Below are positions 1 to 6,139 of a stretch of DNA of 6,139 bases, piece after piece (the stretch's first letter is position 1; the number at the start of each line of letters is the position of its first letter). Where the stretch lies: positions 1-6,139 of the forward strand of contig JAISIB010000030.1 in assembly GCA_031262265.1 (NCBI GenBank), given 5' to 3'. A program made the translations under genes and the position numbers. The stretch comes from Prevotellaceae bacterium (GTDB taxonomy: Bacteria; Bacteroidota; Bacteroidia; Bacteroidales; Bacteroidaceae). The notes beneath the pieces were generated by a model. The model saw only the letters and a program-made list of their open reading frames with translations, was not told where the DNA came from and did not search any database.

Positions 1-667
1 GAAACATATAGCGCGACGTCTCCTCGTTCAGCCACAAGTCGACAGCCTCTTCCCTGCCCTGCCGCGTACGTTCGCCGCCGATCCGCCCGTGTCCGGCATT
101 GTAGGCCGCACCCACCGTCAACCAATCACCAAAACGTTCGTACAAGCTTTTCAGGTGCGCGCACGCCGCCCGAGTAGCTTTCTCCACGTTATAACGTTCA
201 TCGATATTCGCATTCACTTCCAAGCCGTTGTCCCGCGCCGTGCCTGCCATGAACTGCCACAGCCCGGCCGCACCGGCAGGCGACACCGCCCGCATGTTGA
301 GGTTGCTCTCTATCGTCATCAGGTACTTCAAGTCGTCCGGCACGCCCTGTTCTTTCAGAATAGGCTCAATAACCGGATACAGCCGATTGGCTTTCTTGAT
401 AATCAACATCGTGGATGAGTGCATATACGTGAACGACATGAGTTCCCTGTCCATTCGTTCGCGCATGTCGTACCGCCGCAAATCCACCGTGTCGCCCGCA
501 AACACCGCTTCGCTCGGCACTACGGGCGGCGACACCATATATGGCACGTCCGCGCGTATACTGTATGTATCGACGCGCGTCGCCGTTTCATGGCTCAACA
601 ACACCGGCACGAGCAAGGCTACTGCTCCCGTCACTATCAAAGCCGCAAATAAAAATTTCCCCCTCAT
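1..667 (-). CDS. Lytic murein transglycosylase, SLT domain (MltD-like), 3' end cut by window
   Basis: The visible 222 residues encode an exported lytic transglycosylase, an enzyme that cleaves the MurNAc-GlcNAc bond of peptidoglycan without hydrolysis and leaves 1,6-anhydro-MurNAc ends. Residues 1-25 (MRGKFLFAALIVTGAVALLV...) form a basic start plus a hydrophobic stretch, so a signal peptide or membrane anchor. There is no lipobox cysteine. The SLT domain begins near residue 90. The presumed catalytic glutamate is E120 in TIES, followed by the family signature AVSPAGAAGLWQFM (127-140) and by AAYNAGHGRI (187-196). Histidine replaces the more usual proline after YNAG. The ATG at 667 is chosen because it directly precedes the signal sequence. 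The frame is still open at base 1, so any C-terminal LysM domains, typical of MltD, cannot be seen. It lies 92 bp downstream of lepA on the same strand, with its own candidate promoter. The SLT assignment is secure; the exact subfamily is not. Confidence 0.9.
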   Translation of the reverse strand, partial: MRGKFLFAALIVTGAVALLVPVLLSHETATRVDTYSIRADVPYMVSPPVVPSEAVFAGDTVDLRRYDMRERMDRELMSFTYMHSSTMLIIKKANRLYPVIEPILKEQGVPDDLKYLMTIESNLNMRAVSPAGAAGLWQFMAGTARDNGLEVNANIDERYNVEKATRAACAHLKSLYERFGDWLTVGAAYNAGHGRIGGERTRQGREEAVDLWLNEETSRYMF

Positions 668-733
668 AAAATCTGTTTTCCGACTCTCTTATCAGAAGTT
701 CCGTGTTCTTTATTCCTTAAACATTTCATGGTA

Positions 734-763
734 CAAATATACGAGATTCCTCTCATTATCTAA
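734..763 (-). promoter_or_regulatory. Candidate Bacteroidales promoter for the transglycosylase gene
   Basis: On the minus strand TATATTTG (741 to 734) matches the TAnnTTTG -7 box. It lies about 66 bases upstream of the transglycosylase start. The -33 region is weak: TTAG (763 to 760) sits 18 bases upstream and overlaps the lepA stop codon. A real promoter here would let the transglycosylase be expressed apart from lepA; read-through from lepA is also possible, because no strong terminator lies between them. Confidence 0.4.
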
Positions 764-2541
764 TCCAACTTCAAGACGGCCAAGAAAGCTTTTTGCGGCA
801 CCTCTACGTTGCCGATTTGCTTCATGCGCTTCTTTCCTTTCTTCTGTTTCTCCAACAGCTTACGCTTACGCGTGATGTCGCCGCCATAACACTTGGCTGT
901 CACGTCCTTACGCACGGCCTTGATGGTCTCTCGCGCGATAATCTTCGACCCAATGGCCGCTTGTATGGCGATATCGAACTGTTGGCGTGGGATCAGCTCT
1001 TTCAGCTTCTCGCACATGCGCCGTCCGAAGTCATAGGCATTGTCGAAATGCGTCAGCGTCGAGAGAGCGTCTACCGGTTCGCTATTGAGCAAAATGTCCA
1101 ACTTCACCAATTTGGACGGCCGGAAACCGTCGGCATGATAGTCGAACGAGGCGTAGCCTTTGGAGATACTTTTCAGTTTGTCGTAGAAATCTATCACAAT
1201 CTCGCCCAACGGCAGGCTATAATGCAACTCTACCCGATTGCCCGAAATATATTCTTGCTTGATCAGTTCGCCGCGCTTGCCCAAGCAAAGCGTCATAATC
1301 GCCCCGATATAATCGGTCACCGTAATGACCGAAGCCTTGATGTAAGGTTCTTCGATGCGGTCGATCAGTGTCGGGTCGGGCATGCCGCCCGGGTTGTGCA
1401 CTTCGGTCATATTCCCTTGTTTGTCGTAGATACGATAGGATACGTTGGGAACGGTCGTGATGACGTTCATATCAAATTCTCGGTCTAACCGCTCTTGAAT
1501 AATCTCCATGTGCAGCAGCCCGAGGAAGCCGCAACGGAAACCGAAACCGAGTGCCAGCGAGGATTCGGGCTGAAACGTCAACGAAGCATCGTTCAGTTGC
1601 AATTTCTCCAACGACGAGCGAAGATTTTCAAAGTCTTCCGCCTCAATCGGATACAATCCGGCAAACACCATCGGCTTCACTTCTTCGAAACCCGCGATGG
1701 CTTGCTGCGCCGGGCGGTTGACATGCGTAATGGTATCGCCCACTTTCACTTCGCGCGAACTTTTAATGCCGGATATGATATAGCCTACGTCACCCGTCCG
1801 CAACTCTTTGCGCGGTATCATATCCATCTTCAACACGCCCACCTCATCGGCCGTGTACTCCTTACCGGTATTGATGAATTTCACCTTATCACCCGTGCGT
1901 ATCACGCCGTTTTCTATCTTGAAATAAGCGATAATACCTCGAAACGAATTGAATACGGAGTCGAATATCAAAGCCTGCAACGGAGCTTCCTCATCTCCTT
2001 GCGGCGCCGGAATACGTTCGATGACGGCCGCCAATATTTCGTCCACTCCCATACCCGTCTTGCCCGAAGCGCGAATGATCTCGTCGCGCCGACAACCCAG
2101 CAGTTCTACGATTTCGTCTTCCACTTCGTCGGGCATCGCGCTGGGCATGTCGCACTTATTGATTACGGGTATTATCTCCAAATCGTGGCCGATAGCCATA
2201 TATAGGTTGGATATTGTCTGCGCCTGTACGCCTTGCGTAGCATCCACAATCAGCAACGCGCCCTCGCACGCGGCTATCGAACGCGATACCTCGTAAGAAA
2301 AATCGACGTGTCCCGGCGTATCAATCAGGTTCAGTATGTATGTAGTCTCGTTATATTGATATTCCATCTGGATGGCGTGACTCTTGATCGTGATGCCGCG
2401 CTCCCGTTCCAAGTCCATGTCATCCAACATTTGGCCTTCGGTGATTTGAATGGTGTGCGTGTACTCCAACAAGCGGTCTGCCAGGGTAGATTTGCCGTGA
2501 TCTATGTGGGCAATAATACAGAAATTACGAATATTCCTCAT
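760..2541 (-). CDS. lepA: Elongation factor 4 (LepA), ribosome-associated translational GTPase
   Basis: A 593-residue protein, full length for the family (E. coli LepA is about 599). LepA is a cytoplasmic GTPase that binds the ribosome. It was described as a back-translocase, and later work links it to initiation and ribosome assembly. All GTPase motifs are intact: the P-loop AHIDHGKST (11-19), switch I RGIT (48-51), DTPGH (74-78) with H78 at the catalytic histidine position, NKCD (128-131) and SGK (159-161). An EF-G-like beta-barrel domain II follows (about 187-280), then domains III and V-like. The C-terminal domain is specific to LepA and ends in the conserved basic segment GGDITRKRKLLEKQKKGKKRMKQIG and the tail FLAVLKLD. 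The ATG at 2541 gives the canonical MRNIRNFCIIAHIDHGKS start. The stop is TAG. The gene has its own strong promoter match just upstream and is probably monocistronic or co-transcribed with the transglycosylase downstream. Confidence 0.98.
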   Translation of the reverse strand: MRNIRNFCIIAHIDHGKSTLADRLLEYTHTIQITEGQMLDDMDLERERGITIKSHAIQMEYQYNETTYILNLIDTPGHVDFSYEVSRSIAACEGALLIVDATQGVQAQTISNLYMAIGHDLEIIPVINKCDMPSAMPDEVEDEIVELLGCRRDEIIRASGKTGMGVDEILAAVIERIPAPQGDEEAPLQALIFDSVFNSFRGIIAYFKIENGVIRTGDKVKFINTGKEYTADEVGVLKMDMIPRKELRTGDVGYIISGIKSSREVKVGDTITHVNRPAQQAIAGFEEVKPMVFAGLYPIEAEDFENLRSSLEKLQLNDASLTFQPESSLALGFGFRCGFLGLLHMEIIQERLDREFDMNVITTVPNVSYRIYDKQGNMTEVHNPGGMPDPTLIDRIEEPYIKASVITVTDYIGAIMTLCLGKRGELIKQEYISGNRVELHYSLPLGEIVIDFYDKLKSISKGYASFDYHADGFRPSKLVKLDILLNSEPVDALSTLTHFDNAYDFGRRMCEKLKELIPRQQFDIAIQAAIGSKIIARETIKAVRKDVTAKCYGGDITRKRKLLEKQKKGKKRMKQIGNVEVPQKAFLAVLKLD

Positions 2542-2551
2542 TGTTCTTCTA

Positions 2552-2565
2552 TAAACGTACGTTTA
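2552..2565. promoter_or_regulatory. Perfect 14-bp palindrome at the lepA transcription start region
   Basis: TAAACGTACGTTTA is a perfect 14-bp palindrome. It lies 7 bases downstream of the lepA -7 box and 10 bases upstream of the lepA ATG, so it coincides with the expected transcript start and short 5' leader. It could be a repressor operator or could form a small hairpin at the 5' end of the mRNA. The symmetry is read directly from the sequence; the role is inferred. Confidence 0.45.
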
Positions 2566-2572
2566 ACGGCCG

Positions 2573-2603
2573 CAAAGATAGACAAAAGGGACGAAAGGGC
2601 AAA
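2573..2603 (-). promoter_or_regulatory. lepA promoter, Bacteroidales consensus
   Basis: On the minus strand TTTG (2603 to 2600) is followed after exactly 19 bases by TATCTTTG (2580 to 2573). This matches the Bacteroides housekeeping-sigma consensus TTTG-N19..21-TAnnTTTG. The -7 box ends 31 bases before the lepA ATG, which predicts a short leader of about 25 bases. This is one of the two best promoter matches in the window. Confidence 0.75.
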
Positions 2604-2638
2604 AACCCCTCTCCATAAGCGGCTTTGTCACGAAAATA

Positions 2639-2691
2639 AACTCGTAAGTGATGGCAAGAACATACGAGGATATTTAGACAACTTACGAGTT
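2639..2691 (-). terminator. Stem-loop at the 3' end of the lrp gene, possible terminator
   Basis: AACTCGTAAGT (2639-2649) and ACTTACGAGTT (2681-2691) are a perfect 11-bp inverted repeat with a 31-base spacer. Read along the lrp transcript, the stem begins inside the lrp TAA codon and is followed by TATTTTCG. The stem plus U-rich tail resembles an intrinsic terminator, but the loop is long and the stem is not GC-rich. The left arm also contains CTCGTA, which can pair with a second TACGAG at 2663-2668, giving an alternative short hairpin. It could instead be an mRNA-stabilising structure or a protein-binding dyad. Confidence 0.45.
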
Positions 2692-3151
2692 ATATTCGTA
2701 TCCCATACTGATGTTTTATCTCATCCATCACGAATGTACTCTCCACAGAGCCGAGACTTCCTATCGTCCCCAACACATTGAGCGTAAACTCTTGATAGTA
2801 TTTCATATCGGGTGCGTGGATTTTCAATAGATAGTCGTAACTGCCCGAGATATTATAGCATTCGGTCACTTCGGGAATATCCTGTATGATGCGGGTAAAC
2901 TCCGATGCGATGTCGCGATTCATTCGTCGCAACTTGACACGGCAAAACACCATAAACCCCTGATTGAGCTTCTCGGCATCCAGTATCGCGATATATTTTT
3001 TGATATACCCTTTCGTCTCCAAACGTTTGAGGCGTTCATAGACCGGCGTGGATGAAAGATTCGTCTGCGCAGCCAATTCCTTGACGGTCAATCGCGCATT
3101 AGATTGCAAGGTACGTAGTATCTGCAAATCGGTTTTGTCTAATGTTTCCAT
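2690..3151 (-). CDS. Lrp/AsnC-family transcriptional regulator
   Basis: A 153-residue DNA-binding regulator of the feast/famine family, whose members sense amino acids and form dimers up to octamers. The N-terminal winged helix-turn-helix starts at LDKTDLQILRTLQSNARL (4-21). Helix 2 is about 22-30 (TVKELAAQT) and the recognition helix about 33-45 (SSTPVYERLKRLE), followed by the wing KGYIKKYIAILD. The C-terminal RAM effector and oligomerisation domain covers about 65-145 and includes NISGSYDYLLKI (100-111), the usual G-x-x-D effector-pocket region. Length is typical of the family. The ATG at 3151 gives the standard N-terminus. The gene is transcribed divergently from metY across 165 bp with back-to-back promoters, so the simplest inference is autoregulation and control of metY. 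The effector, perhaps methionine or another amino acid, cannot be read from sequence. I do not assign the symbol lrp because many paralogues exist. Confidence 0.95.
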   Translation of the reverse strand: METLDKTDLQILRTLQSNARLTVKELAAQTNLSSTPVYERLKRLETKGYIKKYIAILDAEKLNQGFMVFCRVKLRRMNRDIASEFTRIIQDIPEVTECYNISGSYDYLLKIHAPDMKYYQEFTLNVLGTIGSLGSVESTFVMDEIKHQYGIRI

Positions 3152-3191
3152 AAGAATATTTTTCTGTTTACACGTATGTCAGTAGAACCGC

Positions 3192-3208
3192 TTGGTATAT
3201 TACACCAA
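3192..3208. promoter_or_regulatory. Imperfect 17-bp dyad in the lrp leader, candidate Lrp operator
   Basis: TTGGTATATTACACCAA is symmetrical about position 3200, with seven of eight base pairs matching (only 3197/3203 fails). An AT-rich centre with 15-17 bp dyad symmetry is typical of Lrp/AsnC sites. It lies 10-26 bases downstream of the lrp -7 box, where a bound protein would block lrp transcription. The binding protein is inferred. Confidence 0.4.
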
Positions 3209-3233
3209 TATATCCCGCAAATATAGATATATT
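3207..3233. promoter_or_regulatory. Second dyad overlapping the lrp promoter
   Basis: AATATATC (3207-3214) and GATATATT (3226-3233) are perfect 8-bp inverted arms around an 11-base spacer, and the spacer contains the lrp -7 box. The dyad abuts the preceding one, overlapping it by two bases. The two centres (3200 and 3220) are 20 bp apart, about two helical turns, which suits cooperative binding by an oligomeric regulator. AT-only arms can arise by chance, so confidence is moderate. Confidence 0.35.
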
Positions 3234-3247
3234 TTCTTTATTTCATC
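3218..3247 (-). promoter_or_regulatory. Candidate promoter for the Lrp-family gene
   Basis: On the minus strand TATATTTG (3225 to 3218) matches the -7 consensus TAnnTTTG and lies 66 bases before the lrp ATG. The -33 box is poor: GATG (3247 to 3244) at 18 bases is the nearest match. It lies back to back with the metY promoter, whose -33 box begins at 3254, so one bound regulator could affect both. Confidence 0.5.
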
Positions 3248-3253
3248 GTTTTA

Positions 3254-3284
3254 TTGGCATACAAAACTACAACAACTACCTTTG
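3254..3284 (+). promoter_or_regulatory. metY promoter, Bacteroidales consensus
   Basis: TTG (3254-3256) is followed after 20 bases by TACCTTTG (3277-3284), a good match to the Bacteroides -33/-7 consensus. Transcription should start near 3290, leaving a leader of about 25-30 bases before the metY ATG. This is too short for a SAM riboswitch, so control is more likely at initiation, by the divergent Lrp-type regulator. A direct repeat AACTAC (3265-3270 and 3274-3279) lies between the two boxes. Confidence 0.7.
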
Positions 3285-3316
3285 TACAGTTAAATTTATC
3301 GTTTAGAAAGACATTT

Positions 3317-4594
3317 ATGGAAAAGAAATTGCATTTTGAAACGCTCCAGCTCCACGTCGGGCAGGAGCATCCGGATCCGGCGACCGATGCTCGCGCAGTA
3401 CCTATCTATCAAACCACTTCGTACGTATTTCGCGATTCGGCTCATGCAGCCGCTCGTTTCGGTTTGCAAGACGCAGGCAATATCTATGGACGCTTGACAA
3501 ATCCCACGCAAAGCGTATTGGAGACACGCATGGCTGCCTTGGAAGGAGGAGTGGCCGGCCTGGCCGTAGCATCGGGAGCGGCGGCATTGACTTATGCCTT
3601 CGAAAACATCACGCGCGCCGGCGACCATATCGTTGCTGCACAGACTATCTACGGAGGCACGTACAATTTGCTCGCGCATACGCTACCTGCCCACGGAATA
3701 ACAACGACGTTCGTCGACCCGTCCGACGTTGCGAACTTCGAGCACGCGATACGACCGAATACGAAGGCAGTTTTTATCGAGACGTTGGGAAATCCCCACT
3801 CCAATATCATTGATATGGAAGCCGTAGCGGCGATTGCGCACAGCAGACAAATTCCTCTGATTGTCGACAATACGTTCGGTACGCCCTACCTGATACGTCC
3901 AATAGAACACGGGGCGGATATCGTCGTACACTCGGCTACCAAATTCATCGGCGGACACGGTACGTCGTTGGGCGGCATTATCGTCGACAGCGGCCGGTTC
4001 GATTGGGTTGCCTCCGGCAAGTTTCCGCAGCTGACCGAACCGGAAGCTTGCTATCACGGCGTACGTTTTGTAGACGCGGCAGGCGCGGCAGCCTACGTCA
4101 CCCGCATTCGTGCCGTTTTGCTACGTGATACGGGTGCGGCCATCAGTCCGTTCAATGCGTTCCTCTTGCTACAAGGTTTGGAAACGCTTTCGTTGCGCGT
4201 CGAACGCCACGTCTCCAATGCGCTCAAAGTAGTGGAGTACTTGCGCCGACATCCGAAAGTGGCCGCAGTCCATCATCCCGCACTGCCCGAACATCCTGAT
4301 CATGCGCTCTATCAAACATATTTTCCGCAGGGAGCCGGCTCTATCTTTACGTTCGAACTAAAAGGCGACATGCCCGCAGCGCATCGCTTTATCGACAAGC
4401 TACAAATCTTCTCGCTACTGGCCAACGTGGCCGACGTCAAATCTCTCGTCATCCATCCGGCCACCACTACGCATTCGCAACTCAGCGAGCAAGAACTCGA
4501 AGCGCAGGGAATCACCCCGAGTACGATTCGTTTATCTATCGGCACGGAGCATATCGACGACCTACTGGCCGATTTGGAACAAGCGTTTGAGTAG
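3317..4594 (+). CDS. metY: O-acetylhomoserine sulfhydrylase (aminocarboxypropyltransferase), PLP-dependent
   Basis: A 425-residue cytoplasmic enzyme of the Cys/Met-metabolism PLP family (fold type I). MetY condenses O-acetylhomoserine with sulfide to give homocysteine and acetate, the direct sulfhydrylation route to methionine. MetY-type features are LHVGQEHPDPATDARAVPIYQTTSYVF at the N-terminus, the long internal insert with FDWVASGKFPQLTEP and YHGVRF, and a length of about 425; MetB and MetC proteins are nearer 380-400. Y57 and R59 (NIYGRLTNPT) should bind the cofactor phosphate from the partner subunit. Y112 stacks on the ring, D184 (VDNTFGTPY) pairs with the pyridine nitrogen, and K209 in SATKFIGGHG is the Schiff-base lysine. 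The ATG at 3317 is chosen over an in-frame TTG at 3254 because family homology begins at MEKKLHFETLQLH and the TTG coincides with the -33 box. It is divergent from the Lrp-type gene. A related activity such as methionine gamma-lyase is less likely. Confidence 0.93.
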   Translation: MEKKLHFETLQLHVGQEHPDPATDARAVPIYQTTSYVFRDSAHAAARFGLQDAGNIYGRLTNPTQSVLETRMAALEGGVAGLAVASGAAALTYAFENITRAGDHIVAAQTIYGGTYNLLAHTLPAHGITTTFVDPSDVANFEHAIRPNTKAVFIETLGNPHSNIIDMEAVAAIAHSRQIPLIVDNTFGTPYLIRPIEHGADIVVHSATKFIGGHGTSLGGIIVDSGRFDWVASGKFPQLTEPEACYHGVRFVDAAGAAAYVTRIRAVLLRDTGAAISPFNAFLLLQGLETLSLRVERHVSNALKVVEYLRRHPKVAAVHHPALPEHPDHALYQTYFPQGAGSIFTFELKGDMPAAHRFIDKLQIFSLLANVADVKSLVIHPATTTHSQLSEQELEAQGITPSTIRLSIGTEHIDDLLADLEQAFE

Positions 4595-4660
4595 GATACC
4601 GACTATCCTTTAAAATGTTTGTTGGTTATCACATCTGACAACTTCCGACAATAAAAGAAA

Positions 4661-4682
4661 GGCAACCGCAAATGCGGTTGCC
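4661..4682. terminator. Intrinsic terminator between convergent metY and glycosidase genes
   Basis: A perfect 9-bp GC-rich stem, GGCAACCGC (4661-4669) with GCGGTTGCC (4674-4682), closes a four-base loop AAAT. On the minus strand it is followed by TTTCTTTTATTG, a proper U-tract, and it begins 33 bases past the glycosidase stop codon. On the plus strand it is followed by CTCTTCGAG, a poor U-tract, 66 bases past the metY stop. It is therefore a strong terminator for the glycosidase and possibly a weaker bidirectional one for metY. Confidence 0.8.
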
Positions 4683-4714
4683 CTCTTCGAGATAGATATT
4701 ATATAAAAGCACTA

Positions 4715-6139
4715 TTATTTGCTCATAACCGACACATAAGCCATCGGTGGCAACTGTACGCGCAAGTTCCCGTCGGAAGCTACGGTAGCAGAAGTTTCTT
4801 GCATGCCCTTCTGCTCATCGGTGGTATACACTTTCATCGATATTCCGGCCGGCAAACCCTTGATCAATGCTTCGCGAGCGGCTCCGTTGTTGACCATGTG
4901 AACGGCATAGTCGTCGGTGGCAGCCGAACCGAACGCGGCGCAATTGACTTCTTCTTTGCTACACGTGAACGGTAGCGAGAAGACTTGCTCGGGCGTAGCG
5001 GCCAACTGTTTCAGATTCCAGAAACGACGCGTCGGACGTAATTCACCGGTCGTTCCGTAGATTCCGGCACCTATGAGTGGCGAATAGTCGGCTGTCAACT
5101 GCCATTGCAAAATGTTATACGGTTGACAAATGGCGGCGATACGAATGTAAAGATTGATTTCGTAGAGCGCAAACGACTGTTCGAGGAATATTTGTGGGTA
5201 TCTCCACGCAGCAGCATCAGTACTTCCTTCGCCGATGATCAACGGAACGTTCAATTTGCGCGAAATGGCTGCCCATTTGTTCAGCGTTTCGTCATCGCAT
5301 CCGCGCCACGAGTGGAAAGAAAGAGCGGCGATATACGGATAAGTGGCAGGGTCTTCCATCGCCGGATACACGAACTCATACGTAGTGGCGTCGGAATTGT
5401 CGCCCAACAGGAGTTTTGTCGCCAATCCGCGGGAGGCCATGTATGCCCCGAAGCCTTTGATGAAATCAGCATGCTCTTGCGGAGTGAACAATACGTCTAT
5501 ACCTATATCGGATTCATTGAAAGAAAACGCCCATGCCTCGACTCCATACGCTTGTTTAAGGTAAATGAGATAATCCGCCAATGATTTATATATCTTTTGC
5601 GTTTTTGCGGGATCCATCTTCAAAGCGGCTACGCCACCCCAACCCCGTTGTTGTCCGGGTGCCAACGCCCATTGAGGCGGGAACCAAGCACTGACGATGA
5701 CGGGCATTCCCAATGCCGCCAATCGTTGCGCCATCTTCATCGAAGCGACCGCTCGCTCGTTTACGTTACCGCGACGTGCCACTGCCAACGCATCGTCGGC
5801 TTCGTTGGGTTGCCAGATAGCCCACGGCATCTCCACCCGACCGAAAGAAACGCGCATATTCTCCAAACAATAATCAATCACTTGGGGATCGTTCGGGTTC
5901 TGCAAGCGAAAGTTTCCGCCGAAACCGGTAAACAAACGTCCCGGTTGCGTCCGGTCAATGGCAATCTCTACCGTTTCGTTGTCTATCTCTCCCGAAGCGG
6001 TAATCGTAAAGGACTGCGTGCCCTTCCGGCCTTTGCGCAAGTTACCGTTCAGCAGCTGAATATATAAAGTTTTATCTCCCGATGCTTCGTCGCGTACGAA
6101 AGCTTTCACGGACGAACGAAAATCCAACTGCACATTCCT
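4715..6139 (-). CDS. GH30-like glycoside hydrolase (clan GH-A type), N-terminus outside window
   Basis: The visible 474 residues resemble a retaining (beta/alpha)8 glycoside hydrolase of family 30 or a close relative. Numbering from the first complete codon, the typical GH30 entry strand VEIAID...LFTGFGGNF lies near 57-77. The barrel follows, with RVSFGRVEMP (96-105), VSAWFPPQW (149-157), the acid/base candidate E209 in SFNESDIG, LSFHSW (273-278) and the nucleophile candidate E304 in LIIGEGSTD. The two glutamates are 95 residues apart, normal for clan A. The segment from about 390 to the end is beta-rich and matches the C-terminal beta-sandwich of GH30 enzymes. The frame is open through 6139. 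A GTG at 6133 is an internal valine and not a convincing start, because it falls inside a beta-strand region; any signal peptide lies beyond the window. The substrate (beta-glucan, beta-1,6-galactan, xylan or host glycan) cannot be told. It ends in TAA, then a strong terminator, so it is the last gene of its unit. Confidence 0.8.
   Translation of the reverse strand, partial: RNVQLDFRSSVKAFVRDEASGDKTLYIQLLNGNLRKGRKGTQSFTITASGEIDNETVEIAIDRTQPGRLFTGFGGNFRLQNPNDPQVIDYCLENMRVSFGRVEMPWAIWQPNEADDALAVARRGNVNERAVASMKMAQRLAALGMPVIVSAWFPPQWALAPGQQRGWGGVAALKMDPAKTQKIYKSLADYLIYLKQAYGVEAWAFSFNESDIGIDVLFTPQEHADFIKGFGAYMASRGLATKLLLGDNSDATTYEFVYPAMEDPATYPYIAALSFHSWRGCDDETLNKWAAISRKLNVPLIIGEGSTDAAAWRYPQIFLEQSFALYEINLYIRIAAICQPYNILQWQLTADYSPLIGAGIYGTTGELRPTRRFWNLKQLAATPEQVFSLPFTCSKEEVNCAAFGSAATDDYAVHMVNNGAAREALIKGLPAGISMKVYTTDEQKGMQETSATVASDGNLRVQLPPMAYVSVMSK

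Noticed and set aside
742..759. Terminator after lepA formed by GAGA/TCTC
   Set aside because: The stem is only 4 bp with no U-tract, too weak to call.
89..875. Plus-strand open frames (89-418, 228-875, 419-652) opposite the transglycosylase
   Set aside because: They are shadows of the minus-strand SLT gene, which has the signal peptide and catalytic motifs; one also runs into lepA.
793..2205. Two long plus-strand open frames (793-1488 and 1495-2205) opposite lepA
   Set aside because: They are antisense to a fully conserved lepA and their translations are rich in His, Arg and Gln without any recognisable domain, as expected for the complement of a real gene.
3285..3316. SAM riboswitch or similar leader control of metY
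   Set aside because: The predicted leader is only about 25-30 bases, far too short for any known SAM riboswitch class.
3296..4057. Minus-strand open frames opposite metY
   Set aside because: They are antisense to an intact MetY with all PLP-site residues and show no domain or promoter of their own.
5105..6067. Plus-strand open frames opposite the glycosidase
   Set aside because: They are low-quality translations complementary to the GH30-like coding sequence, with no promoter match in front.
6131..6133. GTG as the start codon of the glycosidase
   Set aside because: The frame continues upstream to the window edge (Arg-Asn before it), the residues after it are beta-strand in character, and no signal peptide follows, so it is read as an internal valine.

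Overview
The window looks like ordinary chromosomal DNA from a member of the Bacteroidales (phylum Bacteroidota). The best evidence is four copies of the Bacteroides-type -7 promoter box TAnnTTTG, each placed correctly upstream of a gene. Two of them also have a TTG or TTTG -33 box at 19-20 bases. Start codons have A-rich sequence in front of them instead of clear Shine-Dalgarno sites, and a GH30-like glycosidase is present, both common in this group. I cannot name the genus with confidence.

Layout, left to right. Positions 1-667 (minus strand) carry a lytic transglycosylase whose 3' end is cut off by the window. Positions 760-2541 (minus) are lepA, the ribosomal elongation factor 4 GTPase. 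Positions 2690-3151 (minus) are an Lrp/AsnC-family regulator. Positions 3317-4594 (plus) are metY, O-acetylhomoserine sulfhydrylase. Positions 4715-6139 (minus) are a glycoside hydrolase of GH30-like type whose N-terminus lies outside the window. No intergenic stretch reaches 300 bases.

The clearest regulatory logic is at the divergent lrp-metY pair. Their promoters lie back to back in 165 bp. Two adjacent AT-rich dyads cover the lrp -7 box and its early transcribed region, as expected for an autoregulating Lrp-type protein that may also control metY. That would link amino-acid sensing to sulfur assimilation into homocysteine and methionine. lepA has its own well-matched promoter, with a perfect 14-bp palindrome at the expected transcription start. 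lrp is probably separated from lepA by a stem-loop at its 3' end. metY and the glycosidase converge on a strong hairpin terminator whose U-tract favours the glycosidase transcript.

I see no tRNA, rRNA, CRISPR array, insertion sequence or phage gene. I did not find a previously undescribed multi-gene system; the points worth checking are small regulatory structures.
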